A stretch of 64,000 bases of DNA from Megachile rotundata (taxonomy: Eukaryota > Arthropoda > Insecta > Hymenoptera > Megachilidae): positions 8,785,926 through 8,849,925 of the forward strand of contig NC_134984.1 of the NCBI RefSeq assembly GCF_050947335.1. Reading direction: 5' to 3'. The translations under genes and the position numbers were made by a program. The notes below the pieces were generated by a model that had not been told where the DNA came from, searched no databases, and saw nothing but the letters and a program-made list of their open reading frames with translations. Within the stretch, counting starts at the first letter, position 1. Each line of letters opens with the position of its first letter. This document shows, in pieces, positions 42,301 through 56,250 of the stretch.

Positions 42301-45300
42301 TACTTCATGGTGTTATATCAAATGGCACTTATCGATTACACTCATAATGCAATATATATATATATATTTTTTATATCTGTACATATACTTATGTATATAT
42401 ACATATAGTTATATGTAGAGTTATATGTGCATACATATAAATATATATTTACATATACGTGTGTACATATCTATTTATAAACACATATACAGGAAAACAA
42501 ACTGCTATCCTCCTTGTACTTGGTATATAGGACATTGATTAGATTCTAATTTACTTAATTAACAAATTGACCACCTAGTTCCATTATAAAATCTCCTAGA
42601 AACACCTGAAAGTATCAACTATTTCATTCTGACAAAATGGTTTTGAAAATCACATTGTGGCGTTGTAGTATAAGATTATGATGCTTTATATACATTAATT
42701 GTATCCATTTGAAAATGTGCTTTAAGCACAAATAGTACTGGTGAAATATAGTTTGTGTGTGTTTAGTATACTCCATATGCTATCACTTCATGTTAACATG
42801 CATTTCTTAAATGTAGGTTACATGCTTTCGCAAATTGAAATTGTCAAATGTTTTACAGAATCTTTATTTAGCTCCTGGATGCGAATAGCGGGCTCATACT
42901 TTATATGCTTCAGAATATTTTTTCATTAAGAATTTATCAATAAGTTGTGGCTTTTACTTTAATAATTTTGTACTTACTAATAGTTTTTTGCTTTCAATAG
43001 GATATGGAGAGAAAGAAGGAAGGAAGGAGGATAGGATATGCATGGGGACGTGTTATTCGCAACAAGAAGAACATTGAATTTTTATTTATTTAAATCTGCT
43101 TATAATTAAGTGTACAACATTTTAACATGAAATTTAATTTTATTATACACTTATGAAATAACTTCGTTGAACAAAAAAATGATGTGACATTCATGATTTT
43201 TTATATTTTGGCACACAGTAGACATCACATTATGTGTTGCAAACAAATTACATTACTGTACATCAATAGATTATATTTATATTGCAGTTTATTCAAAATG
43301 ACATTGCACGTTTAAATCGTATATGTTTCAGTCGAGCTAAAGAGTTGGTATTATCAATTGTAAATCAAAGAAGTAGAACCGAAGGAATTGGTGATATGAA
43401 CATGAGTGGGAGTAGCGGCGGAATGATGGGGCACCCAGGATTTGTCGAAATAATGATTCCTGGACCTAAAGTTGGCTTAATTATTGGAAAAGGAGGGGAA
43501 ACAATAAAACAACTTCAGGAGAAGTCTGGAGCCAAAATGGTCGTTATCCAAGAAGGACCTTCTCAGGAACAAGAAAAACCGTTAAGGTAGCAATAATTAC
43601 AGTTTTTACTTTGTTACTTGCTGTGTATGATATTCTGAACCACTCTCGAAATCTTAAACAGTTTAGAAAACACGAAACGCTATAGATATATTTTTTATAT
43701 AGGATAACTGGTGATCCACAAAAAGTTGAATATGCCAAACAATTAGTGTATGAATTAATAGCTGAAAAAGAAATGCAAATGTTTCATAGAGGTGCAAGAG
43801 GTAATGATAGGAGTGGAAGTTACTCAAATGATAGTAGTTTTAATCATGGTTCTGGAACCACTGATGGAGTAGAGGTATAATATGGTTCTTACAAATATGC
43901 CAGCTAGAGAGATGTTTGAAAATGTATGTACTCTTGTAAACACATATTCATATCTATCAATGTTTTTATCAGGTACTTGTTCCAAGAGCAGCAGTGGGTG
44001 TTGTTATTGGCAAGGGAGGAGATATGATAAAAAAAATACAAGCAGAGACTGGTGCTAGAGTCCAGTTTCAACAGGGAAGAGAAGATGGCCCCGGAGATAG
44101 AAAATGCATATTATCTGGAAAACATCAAGCTGTAGAACAAGTTCGTCAACGCATTCAAGAACTTATAGACAGTGTGATGGTAAATAATAGATTTGATGTT
44201 AGTTTATATTATTGATATTATACGTATAAATATAACGGTATTTCCTATTTCTAATTAATTTTTTTGTTTGCAGAGAAGAGATGACGGTAGAAGTCCTATG
44301 GGAACAAGAAGTGGTCCTCGCGGAAATGGTTTTGGTAATAATCGAAATCCAAATGAATATGGTGGCTGGGATAGGCGTCAAGGAGGACCCATGCAAGATA
44401 AAATAGAAACAACATTTACCGTCCCGTCATCAAAATGTGGTATTATTATTGGAAAAGGTAAAATTATATTAATTTATAATTATAGAAATAAGATTTAATA
44501 AATGCATTTCAATCAGCACTTTCACTATTTTAGGTGGGGAAACTATTAAACAAATCAATCAACAAACTGGAGCACACTGTGAATTAGATAGGAGAAATCA
44601 GAGTAATGAAAATGAAAAAATTTTCATAATTCGCGGTAATCCTGAACAAGTAGAGCACGCGAAACGAATATTTAGTGAAAAATTAGGCATGGTAAATATG
44701 ATTAAAATATAAATTTTAGCAATATTAATTTCTTGATTATTCATTGATTTCAATGAATTAAAGGCACCAGCCAATACATCATTTAGTGGCACACAAGGAG
44801 CAATAGGATATAATCCAACTTGGAATGCTGGAACAGCCTATCAAGCATGGCCAAGTCAACCGCAAACTACTGATACAAGTAAATGTGCTTTTATTTAAAA
44901 AAGTGCTTATATTTAAAATTCAAATAAATGTTATCTATTATCTTTCATATATCATTTTAGATACTGCAAATCAAGCACCTGTTCAAGTAAATCCACAAAC
45001 AGGACAACCAGATTATAGTGCACAGTGGGCAGAGTATTATCGATCACTTGGTATGCATAGAGAGGCTGACATGATCGAACAGCAAGCAAAACAAGGCAAA
45101 CAAGATCACAATCAGCAATCAGGTAAAAATTTCAACCACGCATGATAAGCATAAGACCTAGGTATACTTTTCCTGGAATGTTCACCGTAATTTATGATTA
45201 CCAATTTGCATTTGTAGGAAATACGCAAAATCAATCTAACACATCAGCAACTGGTACTGCTGGTCCAGCTCAACAACAGCAACAACAAACACAACAGCAG

Positions 45301-45769
45301 CAGCAACAAAGTGGAGCTACTCAAAATGGAGGTCAAGCTGATTATAGTGCACAATGGGCAGAATATTATAGAAGTATTGGTAAAATAAAAGAAGCGGAAG
45401 CTATAGAAGCTCAAATGAAAGCGGGAAAAGTATGTAATAATTAGAAATGAAAAAGAAGTCTATAGCTAATTATAGAAAATATTAACTCAGTACGCCTGAT
45501 CTTTTTAGTTGGGTATGCAAAACAATCAAATGGCTCAACAGCAAATGCAACAGAGTATGCAAGGTCAATCAGGTCCAGGAGGTGGGACTCCGAACGCATT
45601 TCCACAAGCCTATGGTAATTACCCAACAATAAATGCCGGTTCAACGCCAACGGGTTATTATGCAACGGGGGCTGGATCTACCACACAACCACAAGCCGGT
45701 CAACAAAATCCATCGTTCCCAACGGGCTATCAGAACTATCCGTATTCACAAACGAATACAGAAAGTTAA
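39395..45769 (+). CDS. Psi: FUBP/Psi-type KH-domain RNA-binding protein, 13 exons
   Basis: This nuclear single-stranded nucleic-acid binder is the P-element somatic inhibitor in flies and FUBP1/KHSRP in vertebrates, with roles in splicing and transcription. The coding exons are 39395-39478, 41416-41494, 41569-41763, 42081-42207, 43332-43586, 43703-43874, 43973-44179, 44274-44457, 44534-44691, 44764-44878, 44961-45122, 45218-45429 and 45509-45769. They join to 736 residues. Four KH domains show GXXG loops at about 122-125 (GRGG), 214-217, 317-320 and 433-436 (GKGG each). The tail has two copies of DYSAQWAEYYRS-G (about 543-556 and 621-634), which in fly Psi bind U1-70K. They are separated by a glutamine-rich stretch coded by mixed CAA/CAG. 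The last exon is Gln/Gly/Tyr-rich. The ATG at 39395 opens MSDYSAVAPP and fits the family. Confidence 0.95.
39479..41415 (+). other. Psi intron 1
   Basis: A 1.9 kb AT-rich first intron. I see no gene, element or ordered repeat in it. Introns 3 and 4 of the same gene (41764-42080, 42208-43331) are likewise plain, apart from an ATATAT/ACATAT microsatellite at about 42350-42490. Confidence 0.5.
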
Positions 45770-48700
45770 ACTTCCACCACGAAAAAACTAGTTGTAAGTA
45801 TTTATGTCCATTTTTCATACTTGCATACAAAATTTAAAAAAATGTATGATATAAAGTTCTTGTTTTAATAATATACAAGAAATATTAACATTTTATATTT
45901 TAAAACAACATTCTGATATTAGTAGTTAGATGCTTTATTTTTTATATCATGCAATTTTTTCGAATATTCATTCATATTAAGTCAATATAAAATTGAGTGA
46001 AACAAAAATAATTTTTAAGTATATTTGAATTTCTAAATTTGTTTAAAATTGTATACATATTCTTCTCATAAGAAAATATATAAAGAAGATAAATATATAC
46101 ATGTATGTATTTTCTGGTACATAAATGTTTAAAAGTAAGATAAGTTAAAGTTATATAAAATATATTTTTCTATGCTTGCCTAATTTAATAATCTACGATA
46201 GTCTACATGAAGCAATTTAATATTAATAAATTTTGTATTTTCATATATACTATATATTATCATGTTATCACACTTATATTTATATTGACTTAATATTTGT
46301 TATTTACTTTGAAAATCAATGGTGTAAGAGGAAGGGAATGCCATATGTGTGCTGATAACTGTTGATACTTTCAGGGAGTTGAATGTTAATAAAAATAATG
46401 AATTTATTTTTTGATATATCTGGATATTCGAATGATATATTTTACACCTTTGAAAGTATATTTATATTTATATCTGGTTCATATGTTTTATCATAATTAT
46501 TTGTTTATTTCAGATAGTTTTCAGATAGTTTCCCATCAGGATGCGGTTAATGCCTGCTGTAACTTCATATACTGTTTACGATAAATTACGATAGTTGATC
46601 GCTTCGCAACATCCATTAACTTTCAAAGTACCACTAGGCTCGACTATGTTCTATTTATACTATGATATTTTGTGTTTTTTTTATATACATAGATATATAC
46701 ATATTGTAGGATACTCATGGTTTTAATTTTAAGTAACGAGAAATGCCAGAAATTGAACATTATAATATAATATCAACATATGATGTCTACTTGTGTTCTA
46801 CTTATATTATTGTATGTATTTTTGTTCCATAACGCCTGATTGTAACATAAATTGAAACTGGCAGGTGAGAAGCAGCAGGTCAGAAACAGGGGCGAGGAAT
46901 CTACAACAGTATATCCATATTATGCTTCCCATTTATCATTAAAAATACTAAAAGTTGTCCTTAAAAATGTATTGATAAGAAAAACATTTAGACACTTATT
47001 TCGATATGTCATTATTTATGTTTCACTGGCTTATTCATGAAACATTTGTCTTTAGTGAATTAGAAAACCTTTATAGTATAAATGGCTACAAACAGCTAAA
47101 ATTCGTTTTTATTATCTATGAATTGTTTTATCTATTATGTATGCAAGAGAATATGATATACGTATGATGGTTTACATATACATATATACTATTATAACAG
47201 TACTAAATACAATTTTACCTTGGTTCCTTTGCTTTTTCTTGTCAAATACCACTACTATTTTAGATTTTTGGAGCTGCCAATTGTAGGAACGTTTACCTGT
47301 TCTACGATAAATTTCATCAAGGGGACCTACAAATTTTAAATCTTTCATTCAGCATTCTATGTGTTTAATTCAAAGGAATTAGGACCTGCGAAACCGGAGA
47401 ATAACGGATGGCATATCAAATCACTATTTGTGCATAACTTACATAGTTATATGTATGTATGTATATTGTTTTTTAATTTTATTAAACAGTTATTTACACA
47501 CATGTATTAATTATGATAAATAATCATTAACAGATTCTACTAGTCATATATAAAATTTCTATTTCAAATTATTTACAATTGATCAAAATTACGACTTTGC
47601 AAATTTAATTATATATTTATTAATTGAAATCATAAGATCAGAAAACAAAAAATCACGGTATTGTTTGTACGATGTCAAATTTAAAAAAATACAATGTATA
47701 AATTTTGATTGTGTATAATTTTAATATTTTTTATATGTGTTTACATAACAGAAAAAATGTATATTTTACAAAAAGGATTAAAAATTTTTTGTTATATTTT
47801 TGTTTTGATATTTTATATAATACGTAAATCAATTCTAAGTTCATATAATTCAATTTTAAGTATTTTTAGTAAAAGAAAACATGATTTATATTTATTTATT
47901 TGTTTGTTTGTTTATTATTGACTACTCGAATTTTATTATTGAATATTATGCACAGAATGTAGACAGATTATAACAAAAACAGTTAGTGATGATTTTTAAA
48001 CAGTACAATTTTATAAGAAAAACATTTTATTTACGAAGATAAATCATAGTTATTATACATATTTTAGTATATACGAATTTATATAGTAATTATTTATTCT
48101 TTACTCACAAAATATTTTAGTGCATAATTAATAATACGATTTGTTAACATTTAACATTTTGTTAAATATGTTTAATTTCTAGGATAAAAGCCTTATTTAT
48201 ATTATATAATAATTTAGCTACTAATATTTCAATACCTGTATAATACGTACATAATACAATAAAAATTGTACGTTTTATACTTTATACAAATACACTTTTA
48301 TTTATGTATTATCGATAAATCGCATAAAAACATAATGGTACTATTTTTATACATAAAACGAAAGGTATTTAAATTATGATTTATCCTTCTTGTTTCAGTT
48401 ATAGGCTTGATATTATTTTAAGTAACCATAGTATTTTATGAATTTATTTATTTGTTTATAATTTTTCACTGTATATTTATGCGTATTGTTTTTTAAGATT
48501 TAAATGAAATGCTATTAAGAAGTGTATGATGAAAATGTTAATGAACTGAATGCTCAAAGAAAAATATTTTCATTTTATATTACAGCATCAAAAATTTTTA
48601 TGTGTTTCGACTGTACGTCTTTTGTGTACCAATTTACAGTTTGTAATTACAGTAAGTAAAGATAAATATTTGTTATTCTGTTATCGTTATTAAATATTTT

Positions 48701-49695
48701 AATCAGTTATAAATTGACTCTGTCTACTAACAAACAATTAAGATTATTTTTATGAAACTTAAATCTTGCACAGGATCCTCTTAGAAATAAACTATTTTAT
48801 TTTAATTATAACAATGATAATAAAATTTATGAAAATGTTTCAGGAATATGGATTATAAACTTTCTATTCTTGATGGAAAACATCAAGCAGTAGGTATGAA
48901 TAAAATTTTTCCGAAGTACTGACTTCTGTGATTTATAGAAGAAAACAATAGGATAATACAAGGTTTGTAATACTATTACTTTTGAAACGAAAGATATACG
49001 AAATTAAAAAAAATTAATTTTTATGCATATTAAAATGATCAGTTTATAGGAATAAAGAAATGATTATATTATTTCAGAATTCCAGCTTTAACATGTTTTT
49101 AATTGTAATATTTTTATGGCATACATTTTTTAATACACACATCTAAAACAATTTGTATTACATACATGCATTATATGAAAATTCACTTTATACATATATA
49201 CATATTTGATTAATTTATTTAATGCTATGTGCACATGTATATTATCTGTTGCTTTTATAGAATAATTTTTAAAATTGCATTTGTGAATATTCTAAATTAA
49301 ATAGTTTAATTTAAGATTAATAGATTTTATTCATATGCTCAATAACATGGAACAATATACATGTATACATATATGCTTGTATGTATGTATGTATGTATGT
49401 ATGTATGTATGTACAATTAAGCATGAAAAGTTTGTAAAAAGAATATATATATATATGAGAACATGAAAATATATTTGTGCTTTTTAAATTTCACCTTTTA
49501 AAACTCACTAAATATAATACAATTATCGTCAAGACGTATATACATTTAGAAGTATATACATCTACGTTAGTCAAAGCTTTTAAATTTGTTTATAAATATT
49601 ATTTGCCAGCAAATAATAGCATTTGTTAATTGACTCAATAAGTAAATACTTTTTTCTAAGCTTCTACTACACTGAATTAAATAATTAAAATAAAT
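45770..49695. other. Psi 3' UTR and convergent intergenic region
   Basis: This is 3.9 kb between two convergent genes. A strong donor, GTAAGT at 45794, lies 24 nt after the Psi stop, and TTTATTTCAG ends at 46513, so a 3' UTR intron of 720 nt is likely. The stop is too close to the junction to trigger decay. Many AATAAA signals follow. A GC-richer patch at about 46860-46915 has AGCAGCAGGTCAG and may be a further UTR exon. Short open frames at 46852 and 47709 look like chance. Confidence 0.45.
49377..49412. repeat. TGTA microsatellite
   Basis: About eight perfect TGTA/TATG units between Psi and GMP reductase. Nothing else is notable around it. Confidence 0.9.
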
Positions 49696-51542
49696 TCACA
49701 TTTCTGGAGGTGGTCCATACATTGGGTTTAATTGTTGCGTGCAACGTATAAATGTAGCCCGACGTGGTAATTCTCGTAATCGTTGAGCTCCTGTATACGT
49801 ACAAGCAGAGCGTAATCCACCAAGCATATCTAGTACAGTATTTTCCACTAGACCTTTATAAGGTACTTCCACCGTTTTACCCTCGGATGATCTACAAAAA
49901 TTATAAGTTTAGAATGAAAAACTTTGAAATACTTTTACGCTTACATTGTATGTATATGTTATCGGCCAAACTAGTTTTGCCTAGACTAAGCATATAGGAT
50001 GAACTGGTTTAGCCTAGGAAAAACTAGTTTATCCTAAAATCGGGTTTCGCCGGTAACATATATATACATATAAAAATACTAACCTATACTCTGCAACACC
50101 ACCAGCATGTTTTTTCATGGCTGTACTTGAAGCCATGCCATAGAAAAGTTTAACTTTTCTCCCATTTTTCTCAATAATTTCTCCCCCACATTCATCATGT
50201 CCAGCAAACATACCACCTGCCATTACAAAATCTGCTCCTGCACCAAAAGCCTTTGCTAAATCACCTGGACAAGTACATCCTCCATCCTAAAACAAAGTAA
50301 TAATTTGTGGTAAAATATAATTTTTCTAACCACAATGTTTTGTGATGAAAAATAATTAGGGATTACAAATTTTCATTCCTTACAGAAATGATGTGTCCTT
50401 TTAAACCATGAGCTGCATCTGCACATTCAATTACAGCACTTAGTTGTGGATATCCTACCCCAGTTTTCATTCTTGTAGTACAGACAGATCCAGGGCCAAT
50501 TCCTACTTTTATCACATCTGCTCCTGACAATATTAGCTCTTCTACCATTTCACCTGTTACTACATTTCCTGCCTGCAGTGGCAGTAATTAATCTTTACTT
50601 CCAAATACAAGGTATAAATTAGTACTAAAAAACTGAATAATATGTTCTTTTCCTTTTGATAAGAAATTTAAACGATAGGTAAATTACTTACAATTATCGT
50701 GTGATTAGGATATTCAGATCTCACTTTTCTAACATATTCAACAAAATGTTGCGAATATCCATTAGCAACGTCTAAACAAATAAAAGATAATTCGGGCACA
50801 GCTGCTAAAACACTTGATAATCGTTCAAAGTCTTCTTTTCCTGTTCCAGAACTGGCAGCTACATTTTTAAGGCAGTCAGAATTTTGCATTGCAAAATCTT
50901 TCCACTCTTCTGCTGTATAATACTTGTGGACAGTAGTAAAAAGACCATGCTAAAACATAACAAAGATAATATGAAGTATAAATTGTAGGAATAACATGTA
51001 TCTGCAACTATAATATTGTACTGAACTTAGTTGTCACTTTTTAAATACAAATGTCATACCTTTGATAAGGCTCTTGCCATTTCAAATGTTCCTACTGTAT
51101 CCATATTTGAAGCCATTACAGGTATTCCTTTATAAGTTCGTTTTGAATTACGAAATGTAATTTCTCTGTATAAATCGACCTAAAATTATAAAATATTCAT
51201 CATTAAACTGTTTTTTACATTTTATAATTAATATACTTAATCAACTGAGATGAAAATATATGTAGCACAATTTTTTAAACAAGAACAAGTTGCTTAAAAT
51301 ATTTTATAAATATAAAGGAACAGAATATTTGTCATAATAAGATATTCAAAAAGAAATATTCTGTATGTATTATTCTAATTTTTAGTAACATTTATAAAGA
51401 ACTAAACAATTTGATAATGTAGGCTATAAATTTGTAAACCTTAATTATTACTTACCTCGGATCTACTTTTTAATGTACTCCTTTTAGGACGTAACAAAAC
51501 GTCTTTGAAATCCAATTTGATATCGTTTATAATATTCGGCAT
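49696..51542 (-). CDS. GMPR: GMP reductase, 6 exons
   Basis: This enzyme reduces GMP to IMP with NADPH, releasing ammonia, and so links guanine and adenine nucleotide pools in the cytosol. Exons from the 5' end are 51456-51542, 51060-51179, 50692-50949, 50384-50572, 50084-50286 and 49696-49891, giving 350 residues against about 345-348 in animals. Signatures are the start DIKLDFKDVLLRPKRS, VMASNMDTVGTFEMA, HGLFTTVHKYY, the catalytic loop GIGPGSVCTTR with Cys at about 186, DGGCTCPGD, FYGMASSTAMKKH and GGVAEYR. The SSEGKTVEVPYKG segment marks reductase (GMPR) and not IMP dehydrogenase, as does the lack of CBS domains. Four introns are phase 0; the last is phase 2. Confidence 0.96.
49949..50064. 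repeat. Small foldback element in GMPR intron 5
   Basis: The left end ATGTTATCGGCCAAAC is mirrored at the right, where the reverse complement reads ATGTTACCGGCGAAAC. Inside, the phrases AAACTAGTTT and CCTAG recur in both orientations. The element is about 110 bp and would fold as an imperfect hairpin in the intron of the transcript. Confidence 0.65.
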
Positions 51543-52928
51543 CTTAACAATAGATTAGTTTTGTACTACACTCTTAAACAAACGACTTCGAATGATTCCT
51601 GTCAAGGAATGAAGCAGAATAAAGAATATGCGAATGTGTAGTTTCGCGGAGGTCTCCTTATGCACATACACTCTCTATATGTTTGTATTAGTACTTCCAT
51701 GGAAATATACCATTGGTTTAAATACGTTAAATAAGAGAAATTGTCAATAATAAAGATTGCTTTAATATTTACTAAACAATGTAAACAATTAATGGAAAAA
51801 TTAATGTAGATAATATTAAATACTGAAATATTATATAGCTTGTATAACATACTTTTATCTGATTTTATTTAACAGATATTCTTTTTCTTGCATGGATTCA
51901 ATTAAACAATTCCATAACGTGTAACGTTGAAAAATTATACAATAATGTTACTTATTTTTCTATTATCTATAGTTTATGTATTTTGATTACAAGAATTACC
52001 TCAATACCAATAGAAGAATTTGACCATTTGCTGCAATAGCACTGTTTAAACTAAAGCTATTACTTTCTTTATCAGTCTTTATTGCTGCATCAACATAACT
52101 GTTGCTAAGCGAGTTAGGCGAATTGCTTGAAGCTTAGGATACATCTATTTATATCTTTATCCTTCGTTTGCAAAAGTTGATTAGAAAATTTAAATATTCA
52201 AATGATAGATATAGAAAAAACTGTAGAAACGATAAACTTTGTAGTAAAAATAAATAAAATGTTATTAGCTTAAAACATAACATTATATGTATACGAAAAT
52301 ACTAAAAGCTCTTTTTTCATTTATATTTAAAAATTTTAACTTATAAATAATAATAGGAATAAGAAATTTTATTCTCAGTAGAATAATTACAGAAAAATGT
52401 ATAAGATCTATGTTTTACAAGAAATTTATTTGTTCTAAAATAAAAATATATTAATGTTTAAAAGTAAACTTGTTAATCATTTTTAATAAGATGTTATGTT
52501 ATATAAATATTCGGCTTTTACTGTAATGATACAATTCTTTATGACATTATTTATATACAGGTGAACGAAAACCAGAAAAATATGGTCAAAAGTTATATTT
52601 ATAATTACATGAAATAAAGCATATCTAGTATCATAAAAACTTTATTTGCAAATTAATACTAATGACACTTACCAAGATTAACAAAATAGGTAAGAAATGA
52701 AAAATTGAAAAATAATTTATGCTATTATGGTTCCAATGAAATATAAACATGATGATAAATGATAACATTTTATTTAGTATGAATTTTGTCGACTAGGTTG
52801 TATTATGTTTCACAGAATACTAATAAACTTATGAGATGCACTTTTGAAGGCATTCAAATCAGGTAATAAAATTGTAGACTGCTGATAATTAAAAATAGGG
52901 CAGTGTAAGGCATGGAAACGATAATTTT
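51543..52928. other. Intergenic region between FKBP59 and GMPR
   Basis: Both flanking genes are on the minus strand, so this holds the FKBP59 3' UTR and the GMPR promoter. It is AT-rich and I see no further gene. The right edge has no clear single polyadenylation signal; several TTTATT occur at about 52420-52640. Confidence 0.45.
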
Positions 52929-55043
52929 TTACATATTCTGAAATTCGCCGGTACCATTAGCATTGAGCATAAGTATATTCGGATTTTCCTTTTCAAAGGC
53001 AGTTGCATCTCTACCTCCAGGTCGTTCTTCTTGACCCCATTCACCCAGGGCACCACGCATTACATCTGGTTGTTCTCGTAGTTTTTCCTCCTCCTTCTGT
53101 GACATTACTAAGAGTTTATAGTGAAACATATCATATGAATATGGAATAAAAATTTTAAGTACATACTGGCCATATATATAATTTAATCAACAACATTGTA
53201 CAATACGTAGTTTCTTTATTAGAGATTGAAAATTGAAGACACTTTGTTATCAATCATTAACATTACATGAATAAAAGTTAAATAGACATGAAATGAATAT
53301 GTAACAGTACAAAATTCAAGACTTGTATTCCATATTACATAATATTACGGTTGCTTTTCACAAACCTGCTTATCCTCTTGGGCAAACTTGTCAAACATAT
53401 TGGCATATAATTTTTTCTCTTTCGCTAATTGTTTTTTAATTAAATTATTACAAACACCGATTTGTTTCACAGCTGCTGTATTTTTTGGTTCTATCTTTAT
53501 AACTTCTTGGAAATCCTTAATTGCAATTTCAGGTGACGCCAGTGCAAGGTACGCTTGTCCCCTTCTAAACAGTGCTTTTTCGTTTTGTGGACTTAACTTC
53601 AAAGCTTCATTACATGCATCCTTTGCTTCAACATTTTGATCTATTTTTAAGTGGCATAGAGCCAGATTCAAGTGTGAAGACAAAAGAAGATTATTTCTTT
53701 CCGTTTTAAGATCTGCTTCAAAATCGTCTCCATATTCCAGGAATGAAGTAACTTTCTTATACATTTTGATAGCTAAAGTGTACTTATTTGCTTTGAAGTA
53801 TGTGGTACCTTTTTCTTTGAAAATCTTAGCTTGTTCTATTTTTTCCTGAGGCTGTAAAGACCAAACTTCTACAGCCTGAAATGCAAATAAAATATATTAA
53901 AGACGCAATTCATTTACTACTTATATAATATCTCAATAAAATAATTACCTTTTCAAAACTTTTTAATTCTACAATATATTCCACAGTTGCATTTGGTGGA
54001 ATATCAAATTCCGATTTTCCTACATTTTTAAATGCGTATTTACTCTTAATTTTAAGTCTAGATTTTTCTCCACTTTTAAAGCTCTCTAAGGCTTTCTCTA
54101 CACCTTCTATAACACCACAATCTTCTCCTTCTCCGAGAGAAAACTGAACATCTCTATCTTCAAATACTCTATCATTATACGTTCCAGTTAAATGTACTGA
54201 AAAAGAACAAACTCATTACTTGAAAAGAACAAGTTCAAATAAAATGTCATTTAACATGAAACATTGAGTAGTTGTATTTACCATTAACTAAAGCTCCATC
54301 TTGCGGAGTAATATAGTCTTTCCCTTGAATCATTTGAAACCTCTCGATGCTTCCATCTTTGTCAGGACTTAAATCTTCTCCTTTCCAATCAATCATTTCA
54401 ATCTAACAAAAAAAGATAGCACATTTAAAATAGTCAACAATGTTATAAGTAAACATTTTATATAATGAATGAATAAGCATCATTTAATCAATTAACATGT
54501 TCATAATCCAAACCAAAAATGGTTTCTTCTCTTGCGCATCCATTAAAACAACGTATATCAAATTAAATAGATCATGACCCATATATAAGTCAAAGAATGT
54601 GTAAATGGTAACTGTTAACCCATATATAGGTCAGAGGTCTATGACCATGCTAAATAATTTGTTATTGCCATAATATAGTTAACTGGACTATAAGAGTAGT
54701 AACTTACTTCAAATTTAAGTGTTGAATTTGGTGGAATTTTAGGTGGGCTACCATTTTTTCCATATGCATATTCAGGAGCACAAGTCAACATCGCAACTTC
54801 ACCCTTCTTCATAGTAGCTACTCCAATATCCCAAGCTTTAATAACACTTCCTTTTTTAAGTTCAAACTTGAACGGTTCATTGCGATCCTTGCTCGAATCA
54901 AACTTTGTTCCATCCAGCAGAGTACCAGTATAATGAACTATTACATTACTTCCAGGTGCTGGAGTTTCATCTCCAACACCTTCTTTAATAATTTCTTTGA
55001 GAACACCTCCATCCTTATTGGGAGATATATCTACTGCAGCCAT
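52929..55043 (-). CDS. FKBP59: FKBP59-type peptidyl-prolyl isomerase with TPR repeats, 5 exons
   Basis: This is an FK506-binding immunophilin, related to FKBP52/FKBP51, acting as an Hsp90 co-chaperone. Exons from the 5' end are 54708-55043, 54282-54402, 53949-54196, 53366-53875 and 52929-53096, giving 460 residues. The first FKBP domain (about 20-150) has VIVHYTGTLLDGTKFDSS, VIKAWDIGV and CAPEYAYG. The second (about 150-235) has VHLTGTYND and IPPNATVEYIVELKSF and is more diverged, as in the family. Exon 4 encodes a TPR region (about 236-405): AKIFKEKGTTYFKANKY, then NLALCHLKI, then KALFRRGQAYLAL. The C-terminal tail is acidic-basic and ends TGEFQNM. The ATG at 55043 opens MAAVDISPNKDGG. Confidence 0.95.
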
Positions 55044-56250
55044 TCTAGTATAAAATAAATACGATATTTTATAAATAGTACTAAATTTTTGTTTTAGTAT
55101 TTTATTCTACCAGAATAGCATGTTCGGAAATAACTATAAAATAAGTGATAATACACAAAACAAGTTTATTTAAAGCATAATATTAAAATAAAATAATAAA
55201 AAGTAACCAATTAATCCGATATAACATTTATATTCTTTGATGAAGGTAAATAGTGTTAATACGATTACTACTTGTAATGATGAGAAGACAAAATATTAAG
55301 TAAATTTATTCGAAAATTTAAATGAAAATATTTAAAACTTTAAAATGCAACTTTACGATACCTTTATTTTATATTTCCTCGTATAATATCTTATTAGTAA
55401 AATGCACTTTATTAGTATTTCACGAATACTTCGTCTAATAACAGAGGATTCCAGAAATCAACTGTCCTCCCAGCACGTTTGAAGTAATCAATTCTATAGA
55501 ACTTACTAGAAATTCTGAAGCCCTACTTCTATATCGATTATCGACTTCTGGTTATTATATCTCGATTATAATGTCGATATTTTCTTCTCGATTTATCCAT
55601 AACATGTTTTCAAAATTGATGTATAAATCCATAAAACGTAAATATAATTTTATTGATAATTTTTCACCTTCTCATAACGAATATTTTGTACAGAGTTACT
55701 TACGTATTTTCTTAACCTTTAACTATGATCATGCTTTATTTTTTACACGATCTTGAACATGCCATTTCAGACAAGTATAAGCAAAAAAGATCACGGATTA
55801 ATTTATAATTGCTATACTCCTTAGTTTAATGACATGTTCAATGTCTACAAACTTTGTATGTTATGACAGAAAGGAATCCCAAGTTTCTGAATGAAATTCC
55901 ACAGTTGTTCTTATTTGCTGGTTGATGAATATCTCCATACTTATTCTTTAAAATGTTCTTTTTAATCATTTGTTCACAAGTATAAATAGAATTCTTCTTG
56001 ATCGACGACTTTGATAACAGAACTCATCTTGACGGATGATTCTGATGATCACCATTAGAGTATAGGAATTATTAAAAATGATATAAATACATTAAGAAAA
56101 AAGAAAACATCTTTTAAAAAAACCGCCACAAATGCTGTTAAAAGCGCCATCCAACAACAAATTGCTTAACTATGATAAACACGTGTAAAGTACCGACTGG
56201 ATTTTGTTGGTAATTAATTGATTACATTTCAACGGTAATATACCATCAGC

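Noticed and set aside
48873..48894. Short match to Psi KH3 coding sequence (TGGAAAACATCAAGC)
   Set aside because: 19 of 20 bases match exon 7, but the match does not extend on either side; chance is plausible in an AT-rich window of this size.
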